Source of the DNA: Acidobacteriota bacterium
GTDB lineage: Bacteria > Acidobacteriota > Blastocatellia > Pyrinomonadales > Pyrinomonadaceae
Assembly (NCBI GenBank): GCA_019242475.1
Contig: JAFAVK010000110.1
Span: forward strand, 1-39,710
DNA length: 39,710 nucleotides
Direction: 5' to 3'
A program made the translations under genes and the position numbers. The notes under the pieces are model-generated. The model was not told the origin of the DNA. It saw only the letters and a program-made list of their open reading frames with translations, and ran no database searches. This document shows, piece by piece, positions 25,463-32,531 of the stretch; the stretch's first letter is position 1; each line of letters starts with the position of its first letter.

Positions 25463-25486
25463 GTCCGCCCGTGTCCCCTGTTTTTG

Positions 25487-27595
25487 TTAATGTCCCGCGC
25501 GCGCGCTCCACTTCTTCCACAGGGCGGGGTCGGCGAGCAGCTTGACGTAGACGCCGCCGACGACCGAGCGCGCCTGGAAGCCCACCTGCTTGCCGTCAAC
25601 CGTCCCGAACCAGTCGGTGAGCGGGACGCGGCTCGGCGACTCGTTGGCGAAGTGGTAGACGGGCGCGACGAAGGTCTTAAAATCGTCGCCCGACTCGGCG
25701 AGCGTCGCCGTCCAAACTATCCAGTCGAGCTTGGTGTAAGCCTCCCGGTTGTCGAGCGGCAGTCCGTACTTGTTCAGCTTCGTCTTGTAAAAGGCAATCT
25801 CTTTGCGCGCGACCGTCGGCGGGAACAGGTTCAGGCCGAGCAGCCTGTCCCAGACGAGGTTGTACTTCTGGCTCCACGTCCCCGGCTTGTCGAAGGCGAG
25901 GCGGTAGTGGTCGCCTTCGTCGGCCATGCGCACCCAGCGCTCGGCCATCGACTGCGCTTCACGACGATAGTCAATCGCCTCCGCCTTCTTTCCTAAAGCT
26001 TCGGCCATCTTAGCGTACGCGCCGAGCGCGAGGATGGCCTTCAAAGAGAGGTTCGTGTTGTGCGCGAGGTGTCCGGCGAAGTCGTCGGTGCTGAGCTGGT
26101 TCTCCGGGTCAAGCCCCTTCTCGCGCAGGTACGCGGCCCACTTCGAGAGCACCGGCCAGTACCTTTCGGCGAACTTCGCGTCGCCCTCGGCCTTCGCCAG
26201 CGCCGCAACGAGCAGGATGAGGTTCCCGCTCTCCTCGACGGGCATTTGGTTCTCCTCCGTCCGCTCGCCGCCGCCGTAGGTCTGCCCGTTCGCCAGCGGG
26301 TACGTGCCGAGGTCGTGCGGCGCGAACGGGAACTTCCAGCGCGCAGAGCCCGCGTAGTCGAGCACCGGCCGAAGCTGCGCCTTCAAGAGCTGCGGGTTGA
26401 AGAGGAGGAAGAAGGGCGACGACGGGTAGGTCACGTCCACGGTGTCGATGGAGCCGTTGCTGAAGTTCTCCTTCGAGAAGAAGAGCGGCGTGCCGTCCCA
26501 GTCGGCCACGAGCTTGTGCGCCGCCACGGCCTGCCGGAAGGCGAGCGCCGCCAGGCGCGCGTACTCCTCGCCGCCCGCCGCGCGCAGGTCGCCCGACAGT
26601 TCCGCGTCGAACTTCTCGCAGCGGTCTTTGAGTGAAAGGTAGTCGCGCTCCGCCGCCTTCAGAAGGTCTGCCGCCTCGGCCCCGTTGCGGCGCCAGTAGG
26701 GGCGCAGCCGGCGGTTGAAATACTCGACCGAGAAGAGGTCGTCGTAGGCGAGCAGGAGGTGGCGCGAGACCGCCTGCGCGCCGACCGGGCCGAGGTCTAA
26801 GACGACGGCGAGCGCGAGCATCTGGTCTTTCGCGGCGCGCGGCATTTGCAAATCGTCCGTGTCGGGCAGCGCGCCCTCCTCGATGAAGTCCCGCCGCAAC
26901 GCCTGGTTCCAGCCGATCACCTCCCACGCGCCCGAGCCGGGCGGGACGGCGAGGTAGAGGTGGCCCCAGTCGATGCGCAGGTCGTCGCCGGACTTCTCAA
27001 GGACGGGCTGCTGCTGCGTGCCCACGCTCAGTACATTCAAGTCTCCGACCTTCGCGCGCGTCCACGTCACACGCTCGTCTGTCGTGTTGACCGCCAGCTC
27101 CGCCGTGCAGTCGAAGTAGAGCGAGACCTGGTGCGCGCGCCCGTCCGTGGCCCTCGCCTCCCAGGTCAGGTAGGTGACGGGGCGCGACAACACTTCGAGG
27201 TCGGCGGGCAGCAAAGGGCTCATGAAGGTGAGCGCGAGCGCGACGCCGGCTGCCTCGAAGCGGTAGACGGTGCGCGTCGGCGTGACTTCGAGCGCCGTCT
27301 GTGGCATCGGCTCGGGCAGGGGGTTGCGCGACTGCCCCATGAGGCGGTACGCGCGGCCGTCGATGCGAGCCATGCCGACCATGCCGTGCGGCGCGCCCGT
27401 CCAGTGCTTCGTGCGGTCGTCGGCCAGCCGGTCGCCCATCGACCAGACGCTGAAGTAAGGGTCGTGCGTCACGAGCGGCACGGCCGGCGGCCTGAACGGC
27501 GCGAGCGTCTGCGCCGCAGACACGACGACGGCGGCCAGCAGCAACAGCCCGGCCGCCGTCAAACGAACAAACGTCGAACCCTTTGCACCTTTCAT
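25487..27595 (-). CDS. Exported DUF4965/DUF1793 (GtaA-like 'glutaminase') family protein
   Basis: A 702-residue exported protein. After the signal peptide (LTAAGLLLLAAVVVSAAQ) come the blocks of this family: DUF4964-like PLVTHDPYFSVWSMGDRLAD, DUF5127-like region to about residue 310, then DUF4965 and DUF1793 with SPFFLLFNPQLLKAQLRPVL, FAPHDLGTYPLANGQ, MPVEESGNLILL and GTWSQKYNLVWDRLL. The (alpha/alpha)6-barrel-like second half resembles glycoside hydrolases of clan GH-G/L type. Fungal GtaA members are called glutaminases, but bacterial ones sit in glycan loci and the name may mislead. The start at 27595 gives a clean signal peptide; an in-frame TTG at 27637 overlaps the permease stop. It lies 34 bases after the permease and 24 before the GmhA-like gene. 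Confidence 0.85.
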   Translation of the reverse strand: MKGAKGSTFVRLTAAGLLLLAAVVVSAAQTLAPFRPPAVPLVTHDPYFSVWSMGDRLADDRTKHWTGAPHGMVGMARIDGRAYRLMGQSRNPLPEPMPQTALEVTPTRTVYRFEAAGVALALTFMSPLLPADLEVLSRPVTYLTWEARATDGRAHQVSLYFDCTAELAVNTTDERVTWTRAKVGDLNVLSVGTQQQPVLEKSGDDLRIDWGHLYLAVPPGSGAWEVIGWNQALRRDFIEEGALPDTDDLQMPRAAKDQMLALAVVLDLGPVGAQAVSRHLLLAYDDLFSVEYFNRRLRPYWRRNGAEAADLLKAAERDYLSLKDRCEKFDAELSGDLRAAGGEEYARLAALAFRQAVAAHKLVADWDGTPLFFSKENFSNGSIDTVDVTYPSSPFFLLFNPQLLKAQLRPVLDYAGSARWKFPFAPHDLGTYPLANGQTYGGGERTEENQMPVEESGNLILLVAALAKAEGDAKFAERYWPVLSKWAAYLREKGLDPENQLSTDDFAGHLAHNTNLSLKAILALGAYAKMAEALGKKAEAIDYRREAQSMAERWVRMADEGDHYRLAFDKPGTWSQKYNLVWDRLLGLNLFPPTVARKEIAFYKTKLNKYGLPLDNREAYTKLDWIVWTATLAESGDDFKTFVAPVYHFANESPSRVPLTDWFGTVDGKQVGFQARSVVGGVYVKLLADPALWKKWSARAGH

Positions 27596-27629
27596 CGAAG
27601 AAGACCGGAGAGCTTTTACAGTTGAGCCC

Positions 27630-28625
27630 TCAAGCAATCACCTGGCCGCGCGTCTTGTTGAGCTGGTCGGCGAGCACGGCGAGCAGGATGACGACGCCGA
27701 GCGCGATGCGCTGCGTGTACGGGTCAACGTTGGCGAGGTTCAGGCCGTTGTTCAGCACGCCGATGAAGACCGCGCCCCACAGCGTCGCGATGACACTGCC
27801 GCGCCCGCCGTTCAGGGACGTGCCGCCGACGACCACGGCCGCGATCACGTCCAGCTCGCACTGGTTCCCCGCGTTCGGCACGCCCGCGCCCAGGCGCGAC
27901 GCGAGCACGAGCCCGGCGAGTCCCACCAGCAGCCCGTTCAGAACGTAGACGAGCAGCGTCACGCCCTTGATGTTCACGCCCGCCAGGAAGGCCGCCTCGC
28001 GGTTGCCGCCCACGGCGTAGACGTAGCGCCCGAACGTCATCCGCTTGAGCACGAACCACCCGGCGGCGAAGACCAGCAGCATCAGCCACACCGGCACCGG
28101 CACGCTCAGGAAGACCTCGCGCCCGAAGAGGGCGAAGCCCGGCGGCAGGTCGCTGATCGAGCGGCCGTCGGTGACGACGAAGGCCAGGCCGCGGCAGATG
28201 GTGAGCATCGCCAGCGTCACCACGAACGGCGGCACGCGGAAGCGCGCGACCATCACGCCGTTGAAGACCCCGACCGCCAGCCCGACGCCGAGCGCCGCCA
28301 ACGCCGCCAGCGCCACCGCGCCCGGCGCGCTCGACCCGGCGACCATCGCCGCGACGATGCCGGCGAGCGCCGCCACCGACCCGACCGAGAGGTCAATGCC
28401 GCCCGTCAAAATCACCGCCGTCATCCCGACGGCGAGGATGCCCGTGATGGCGATGCTCAGCGCGATGTTGATGAGGTTCGGGAGCGAGAGGAACTGCGGC
28501 GCGTAGACGGCGAAGAAGATGGACTCCAACACAATCGCCACGACGATGACGTACTCGGCGACGGTCTGCCACTGTAGGTAGCGCGGGCGCGGCGCCACTT
28601 CTCGCTCCCTCACGGTTTCATTCAT
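27630..28625 (-). CDS. RbsC-type sugar ABC transporter permease
   Basis: A 331-residue inner-membrane permease of the ribose/xylose/galactose (CUT2) class. Eight or more hydrophobic segments are visible; the family hallmarks are AVGMTAVILTGGIDLSVGSV, the loop RVPPFVVTLAMLTICRGLAF, FGRYVYAVGGNREAAFLAGV and VVVGGTSLNGGRGSVIATLW. It would import a monosaccharide bound by the lipoprotein encoded just upstream (35-base gap). CUT2 systems need an RbsA-type double ATPase; none lies in this operon or anywhere in the window. The ATG at 28625 is preferred over starts further upstream because the cytoplasmic N-terminus and first membrane segment follow at the expected distance. The leader before the start resembles that of the neighbouring binding-protein gene. 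Confidence 0.92.
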   Translation of the reverse strand: MNETVREREVAPRPRYLQWQTVAEYVIVVAIVLESIFFAVYAPQFLSLPNLINIALSIAITGILAVGMTAVILTGGIDLSVGSVAALAGIVAAMVAGSSAPGAVALAALAALGVGLAVGVFNGVMVARFRVPPFVVTLAMLTICRGLAFVVTDGRSISDLPPGFALFGREVFLSVPVPVWLMLLVFAAGWFVLKRMTFGRYVYAVGGNREAAFLAGVNIKGVTLLVYVLNGLLVGLAGLVLASRLGAGVPNAGNQCELDVIAAVVVGGTSLNGGRGSVIATLWGAVFIGVLNNGLNLANVDPYTQRIALGVVILLAVLADQLNKTRGQVIA

Positions 28626-28660
28626 AGGAGTCCGCACCTTTCCGGGTCGCGCCGCCCCGG

Positions 28661-29578
28661 CTACTTCAACGAGCTGGCGTCCACGATCTTGACCGGCACG
28701 GCGATGCTCTTCTCGACGGGCTGGCCGGCGAAGTGCTTGCTGATGGCCTCGATTGTCTTGGCGCCGAGGTCGCGCGGCTGCTGCGCCACGTCGGCTTTCA
28801 AGGCGCTCCCGCGCTGGATGGCCTTGACCGCCTCGGGGATGGCGTCGTAGCCGACGATGACGAGGTCGTTGCGCTTGCCCGACTCGGCCGCCGACAGCGC
28901 CCCGAGCGCCGAGTCGTCGTTGATGCCGAAGATGCCCTTCAGGTTCGGGTTGCCTTGCAGCATGTCCTCGGCGGCCTTGAGCGCCTTGTCGCGCACGCCG
29001 CCGCCGTTCAGCACCGCGGCCACCTTGATGCCCGGGTACTTCTTCATCTCCTCCTTGAAGCCGGTCTCGCGGTCGAGCCCCGACTGCACCTCCTGCTGGC
29101 CGATGATCCCGACGTCGCCCTGCCCGCCGATGGCCTTGGCGATGTACTCGGCCGCGAGCCGGCCGCCCGAGAGGTTGTCCGAGGCGACGTGCGCGACGAC
29201 CTGCCCGCCCTGCGCCGCGATGTCCGCGGTGAAGACGGGGATGTTGGCGGCGTTGGCCTTCTCGATGGCCGGGGCGATGCCCTTCGAGTCGGCCGGGCAG
29301 AGGATGATCGCGTCCACCTTCTGCACGATGAAGTTGTCGATCTGCGACTGCTGCTTGGCTAAGTCCATGTCGCCCGAGGTGACGATGAGCTGGTAGCCCG
29401 CCTTGTCGGCCGCCTCCTTCAGACCGGCCTCCAGGTCTTTGTAGAAGACGTGCTCGCGCGTCAGGAGCGTCACGCCGATGCGCTTGCCGCCGGCGCCGCC
29501 GCCCTTGTTGCAACCGCTCAAAACCGACGTGGCCCCGACGAGGAGGGCCAGGCAGAGTGCGTAAACGTTTAGTCTCAT
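28661..29578 (-). CDS. Sugar ABC transporter substrate-binding lipoprotein (RbsB type)
   Basis: A 305-residue periplasmic binding protein of the ribose class. The lipobox VLSGC with C23 predicts a lipid anchor in the membrane. Two Rossmann-like lobes are visible: the first begins KRIGVTLLTREHVFYKDL and has AIILCPADSKGIAPAIEKA and NIPVFTADIAAQGGQV; the second has NPNLKGIFGINDDSALGALS and LVIVGYDAIPEAVKAIQRG, both typical. It is the first gene of the operon that runs down to the CehA-like gene. A CG-centred palindrome AAACGTTT lies within its first codons. The ligand is likely a small sugar or polyol; the family does not allow a firmer call. It is divergent from the racemase/otnK/otnC group, which may handle the imported compound. 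Confidence 0.92.
   Translation of the reverse strand: MRLNVYALCLALLVGATSVLSGCNKGGGAGGKRIGVTLLTREHVFYKDLEAGLKEAADKAGYQLIVTSGDMDLAKQQSQIDNFIVQKVDAIILCPADSKGIAPAIEKANAANIPVFTADIAAQGGQVVAHVASDNLSGGRLAAEYIAKAIGGQGDVGIIGQQEVQSGLDRETGFKEEMKKYPGIKVAAVLNGGGVRDKALKAAEDMLQGNPNLKGIFGINDDSALGALSAAESGKRNDLVIVGYDAIPEAVKAIQRGSALKADVAQQPRDLGAKTIEAISKHFAGQPVEKSIAVPVKIVDASSLK
29563..29570. promoter_or_regulatory. CG-centred palindrome AAACGTTT, LacI-family operator candidate
   Basis: The perfect palindrome TAAACGTTTA (29562-29571, core AAACGTTT) covers codons 3 to 6 of the binding-protein gene. It matches the AANCGNTT core of LacI/GalR-family operators and is of the same type as AAGCGCTT at the head of the glycosidase operon. 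Operators just inside the first gene act as roadblocks in some sugar operons. It could also be chance, since it lies in coding sequence. Confidence 0.3.
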
Positions 29579-29818
29579 CGGTGGAGTCCGACCTTTCGGT
29601 TGAAGCTTCGAAGAGCGCGCCCCGAGACGGCGCAGCCCGCGCGCGTGAGCGCCCGGCTCGCCCGCGCGGGGGTCTATGCTATGATTCAGAATCTAGAGAG
29701 CAAACGGGACGAAGACTTCCGGATGTGCGACGAACATTAACAGTTCGACGCGCCGGCCGACAAGCGCCGGGGAAGTTTTGAAATCTCAAATCCCGAATTT
29801 CAAATTCCCAACGCCCGA
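29579..29818. other. Divergent control region between the ABC/GH38 operon and the racemase-otnK-otnC operon
   Basis: 240 bases without a gene. On the plus strand an extended -10 box is at 29677-29685. Just before the racemase start is an A+T-rich phrase (AAATCTCAAATCCCGAATTT) of the low-complexity intergenic type. No clear minus-strand promoter could be fixed. Both operons probably share regulation from this spacer. Confidence 0.5.
29677..29685 (+). promoter_or_regulatory. Extended -10 promoter candidate for the racemase-otnK-otnC operon
   Basis: TGCTATGAT combines the extended TGn element with TATGAT (5 of 6 matches to TATAAT). No -35 box is seen at the usual distance, which is acceptable for extended -10 promoters. 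The start codon is 133 bases downstream, leaving a longish leader. Confidence 0.4.
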
Positions 29819-30496
29819 ATGACCGAGACGAAGCGCAGCGTCGCCTTCATCCACACCTCGCCGGCCGCCATCGGCCCGCTGATGCAGTTCTACGCGGAGG
29901 CCGCGCCGGAGCTCGAAATCACGAACCTGCTCGACGACGGCCTGCTCCGCCTGCTCGCCGCCGGGCGCGCGGCGGACGTACAACGCCGCCTGGCGGAGAT
30001 GCTCGGTGACGCCGTAGAGACATATCAGCCCGAGCTGGCGATGGTCACTTGCTCCTCCGTCCCCAAAGAGATGACTGAATCTTTGGCGCGTGACTTCTCC
30101 TTCCCCGTCCTCAAAATCGACTACCCAATGGCGCGCCGCGCCGTGCGCGCGGGCCGCCGCGTGGGCGTCGCCGCGACCTTCCCGCCCACGCTCGTCCCCA
30201 CGTCCAGGTTGTTACGTGAAGCGGCGAAAGAGGCCGGCGCCGAAATCGAAATCGTCGAGGAGGTCGCGCCCGAGGCTTACAAGGCCCTGCTCGCGGGCGA
30301 CACGGCGACGCACGACGAGTTACTCGCGGCGGCCGTCGAGCGCTTGCAGGACAAAGATGTCTCGGCGGTCGTCCTCGCGCAGGTCTCGATGGCGCGCACG
30401 CTCCCGCTCATCGAGCCCGGCGCGCGCGTCCCCGTCCTGACCAGCCTGCACACGAGCCTCGAAGCGATCCGCGAGGCGCTGAGCCTTTCCGTTTGA
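29819..30496 (+). CDS. Aspartate/glutamate racemase-fold protein with a single cysteine
   Basis: A 225-residue cytoplasmic protein with the fold pattern of the Asp/Glu/hydantoin racemase superfamily: VAFIHTSPAAIGPLM at the N-terminus, MVTCSSVP around the first catalytic cysteine (C78), VGVAATFPPTLVPTSRLL, and SAVVLAQVSMARTLP where the second cysteine is expected. That second site is Q188, and C78 is the only cysteine in the protein, so a two-cysteine racemase mechanism is not possible. No Shine-Dalgarno sequence precedes the ATG. The stop is separated by one base from the otnK-like start, so it is coupled to acid-sugar catabolism. A role as isomerase, epimerase or lyase of a small oxo-acid in that route is inferred; the product name 'racemase' should not be trusted. 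Confidence 0.82.
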   Translation: MTETKRSVAFIHTSPAAIGPLMQFYAEAAPELEITNLLDDGLLRLLAAGRAADVQRRLAEMLGDAVETYQPELAMVTCSSVPKEMTESLARDFSFPVLKIDYPMARRAVRAGRRVGVAATFPPTLVPTSRLLREAAKEAGAEIEIVEEVAPEAYKALLAGDTATHDELLAAAVERLQDKDVSAVVLAQVSMARTLPLIEPGARVPVLTSLHTSLEAIREALSLSV

Positions 30497-30497
30497 G

Positions 30498-31838
30498 ATG
30501 AACGGCAGACTTCTTTTCGGCGCCGTCGCCGACGACGACACCGGGGCCAGCGACCTCGCGGGGATGCTGGCCGAACAACGCCTGCGCACGCTGCTCGTCA
30601 TCGACCTCCCCGCACAGAATCAATTCGAAGAGTGGAGCGCAGGGCACCACGCGGTCGTCTTGGCCGAAGGCACACGCAACCTCCGCGCGGACGAGGCGCG
30701 CGCCCGCACGCGCGCCGCCATTCAACTTCTTAAATCCAGAGACCCGCGCGCCTTCCAGCTCAAGTATTGCAGCACGTTCGACTCCACGCCCGAGGGCAAC
30801 ATCGGCCCGACCATCGACGCCGCGCTCGAAGAGCTGGGCGAAGAGTTCACCGTCGCGCTCCCGGCGCTGCCCGTCAACGGGCGGACGACCTACAAGGGCT
30901 ACCACTTCGTCCACGAACGCCTGCTCAGCGACTCGCCGATGCGCGAGCACCCCTTGACGCCGATGACCGAGCCGAACCTCGTCCGGCATCTTTCGAGACA
31001 GACCGCGCGCCGCGTCGGCCTCGCGCCCTTCGAGTCGGTCGAGGCCGGCCCCGAGGAACTCAGGCGCCGCTTCGAGCGACTGCGCGCCGACGGCGTCTCC
31101 ATCGCCGTCGTTGACTGTTTGAGTGACGCGCACGTCGAGACCGTCTGCCGCGCCTCCGCCGACCTGCGGCTCGTCACCGGCGGCTCCGCCTTCGGCCAGG
31201 GTCTTCCCAAAGTCTGGCGCGAGCGTGGCTGGGTCGAAGAGTTCGACGCTCAAACCGCTCCACTCTCAAGCACGGACGCGGGAGGCCGCGGACGCCTCGT
31301 CGTCGCCGGCAGTTGCTCGGTCGCCACGCGCGCGCAGAATCGCCGGTTCGTTTTGTCGGGCGCGCCCGCCTTCCGCGTCGAGCCGCGCGCCCTTCTCTCC
31401 GAAGACTTCAAACGCGCCTCCCTCGTCGAGACCTTGCGCCGTCAACTCGCCTCCGGGCGCGACTGCCTGCTCTACACCACGGACGAGCCCGCGGAGGTCG
31501 CGCGCGTGCAGAGTTGGGCGGCCGGCGAAGGCTTGGACGTGCAAGCTCTCGGGCAGCGCCTCGCCTACGCTTTGGCCGACCTCGTCGCGGAGATACTCGT
31601 AGGCGTCGAAGTGGGCGGCCTCGTCTTCGCGGGCGGCGAGACCTCGGGCGCGCTCTGCCGCAGGTTGAATCTCGGCGCGCTGCGCGTCGGGCGCAACGTC
31701 GAGCCGGGCGTGCCGCTCTGCTACTCGCTCGGGCGCTACCGCCTGCCCGTCGTGCTCAAGTCCGGCAACTTCGGCGGGGAAGATTTTTACGGCCGCGCGC
31801 TCGAAGCCGCGGCGCGACCCGCGGAGTATATTTTTTAG
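30498..31838 (+). CDS. otnK: Four-carbon acid sugar kinase, 3-oxo-tetronate kinase type (DUF1537)
   Basis: A 446-residue ATP-dependent kinase of the DUF1537 family. The N-terminal domain has the signature FGAVADDDTGASDLAGML (DDDTGASD at 12-19) and KYCSTFDSTPEGNIGP; the C-terminal nucleotide-binding domain has RLVVAGSCSVATRAQ, GGLVFAGGETSGA and VLKSGNFGGEDFYGRAL. Characterised OtnK enzymes phosphorylate 3-oxo-tetronate in the breakdown of threonate and erythronate; other family members act on related acids, so the exact substrate is open. The gene is packed between the racemase-fold protein (one base gap) and an OtnC-type gene (11 bases), which supports the OtnK reading. The dehydrogenase and the OtnI isomerase of the known pathway are absent from the window. 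Confidence 0.9.
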   Translation: MNGRLLFGAVADDDTGASDLAGMLAEQRLRTLLVIDLPAQNQFEEWSAGHHAVVLAEGTRNLRADEARARTRAAIQLLKSRDPRAFQLKYCSTFDSTPEGNIGPTIDAALEELGEEFTVALPALPVNGRTTYKGYHFVHERLLSDSPMREHPLTPMTEPNLVRHLSRQTARRVGLAPFESVEAGPEELRRRFERLRADGVSIAVVDCLSDAHVETVCRASADLRLVTGGSAFGQGLPKVWRERGWVEEFDAQTAPLSSTDAGGRGRLVVAGSCSVATRAQNRRFVLSGAPAFRVEPRALLSEDFKRASLVETLRRQLASGRDCLLYTTDEPAEVARVQSWAAGEGLDVQALGQRLAYALADLVAEILVGVEVGGLVFAGGETSGALCRRLNLGALRVGRNVEPGVPLCYSLGRYRLPVVLKSGNFGGEDFYGRALEAAARPAEYIF

Positions 31839-31849
31839 AGGGCGAGCGA

Positions 31850-32479
31850 ATGAAGGAAGACGCCGTGTTGGAAACCTTGTGCGAGACGGCCGAGAGTTTT
31901 TATAACCGCGGCTACGCCTTCGGCTCGACGGGCAACATCTCGGTGCGCTCGGGCGGGCGCGTGGGGATCACGCCGACGGGAAAGTCTCTGAAGGGATTGA
32001 AGCCCGAACAGCTCGCGTGCGTCAGTCTCGACGGCGAGGGCCTGAACGAGAACCGGCCGTCGAAGGAGTTCCCCTTCCACCTCGCCGTCTACGCGCGGCG
32101 CGAGGACGTGCGCGCGGTCGTGCACCTGCACACGCTCTACTCGGTGGCGCTCTCGTGCCTCGACGACTTCGACGAGGAGAATCCCCTGCCGCCGCTCACG
32201 CCCTACTACTTCATGCGGGTCGCGCCGCTGGCCGTGCTCCCGTACTTCCGCCCCGGCTCGACGGGGCTGGCCGAAGCGGTAGGCCACGCCGCGCCCCGAC
32301 ACAACTGCATGCTGCTGCGCAACCACGGCGTCGTCTGCGCCGGCTCGACGCTCTCCGAGGCCGTTGACCGCACCGAAGAGCTTGAGCAGACCGCCCGCCT
32401 CCACTTCCTCCTCCGCGGCGAGCGCGTCCGGCTGCTGACGGAAGAACAGGTCGAAGAGTTAAGGAAGCAGTTCGGGTAA
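31850..32479 (+). CDS. otnC: Class II aldolase/adducin family protein, 3-oxo-tetronate 4-phosphate decarboxylase type
   Basis: A 209-residue zinc enzyme of the class II aldolase fold. Metal ligands are H92 and H94 in VVHLHTLYSVA and H159 in LLRNHGVVCAG; the catalytic acid is E73 in PSKEFPFH, and GSTGNISVR with TPTGKSL forms the phosphate pocket. Paired with an OtnK-type kinase, the expected reaction is decarboxylation of 3-oxo-tetronate 4-phosphate to dihydroxyacetone phosphate and CO2. L-fuculose-phosphate aldolase-like activity is the main alternative. The start at 31850 has GAGGGCGAG just upstream. It is the last gene of the trio and converges on the aldolase gene, with 52 bases between and no obvious terminator. 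Confidence 0.87.
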   Translation: MKEDAVLETLCETAESFYNRGYAFGSTGNISVRSGGRVGITPTGKSLKGLKPEQLACVSLDGEGLNENRPSKEFPFHLAVYARREDVRAVVHLHTLYSVALSCLDDFDEENPLPPLTPYYFMRVAPLAVLPYFRPGSTGLAEAVGHAAPRHNCMLLRNHGVVCAGSTLSEAVDRTEELEQTARLHFLLRGERVRLLTEEQVEELRKQFG

Positions 32480-32531
32480 GAGCCGCGGCAGGGGCGTTAA
32501 AACGGCTTGCCGACGCGATGCGCGTTACGAC

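Noticed and set aside
27630..29513. Longer start for the RbsC-type permease (627 codons)
   Set aside because: The extra N-terminal part is an out-of-frame reading of the binding-protein gene; the permease begins at 28625.
32480..32531. Terminator between the convergent otnC and aldolase genes
   Set aside because: The 52-base gap contains only short imperfect complementarity and no T-run, so no terminator is called.
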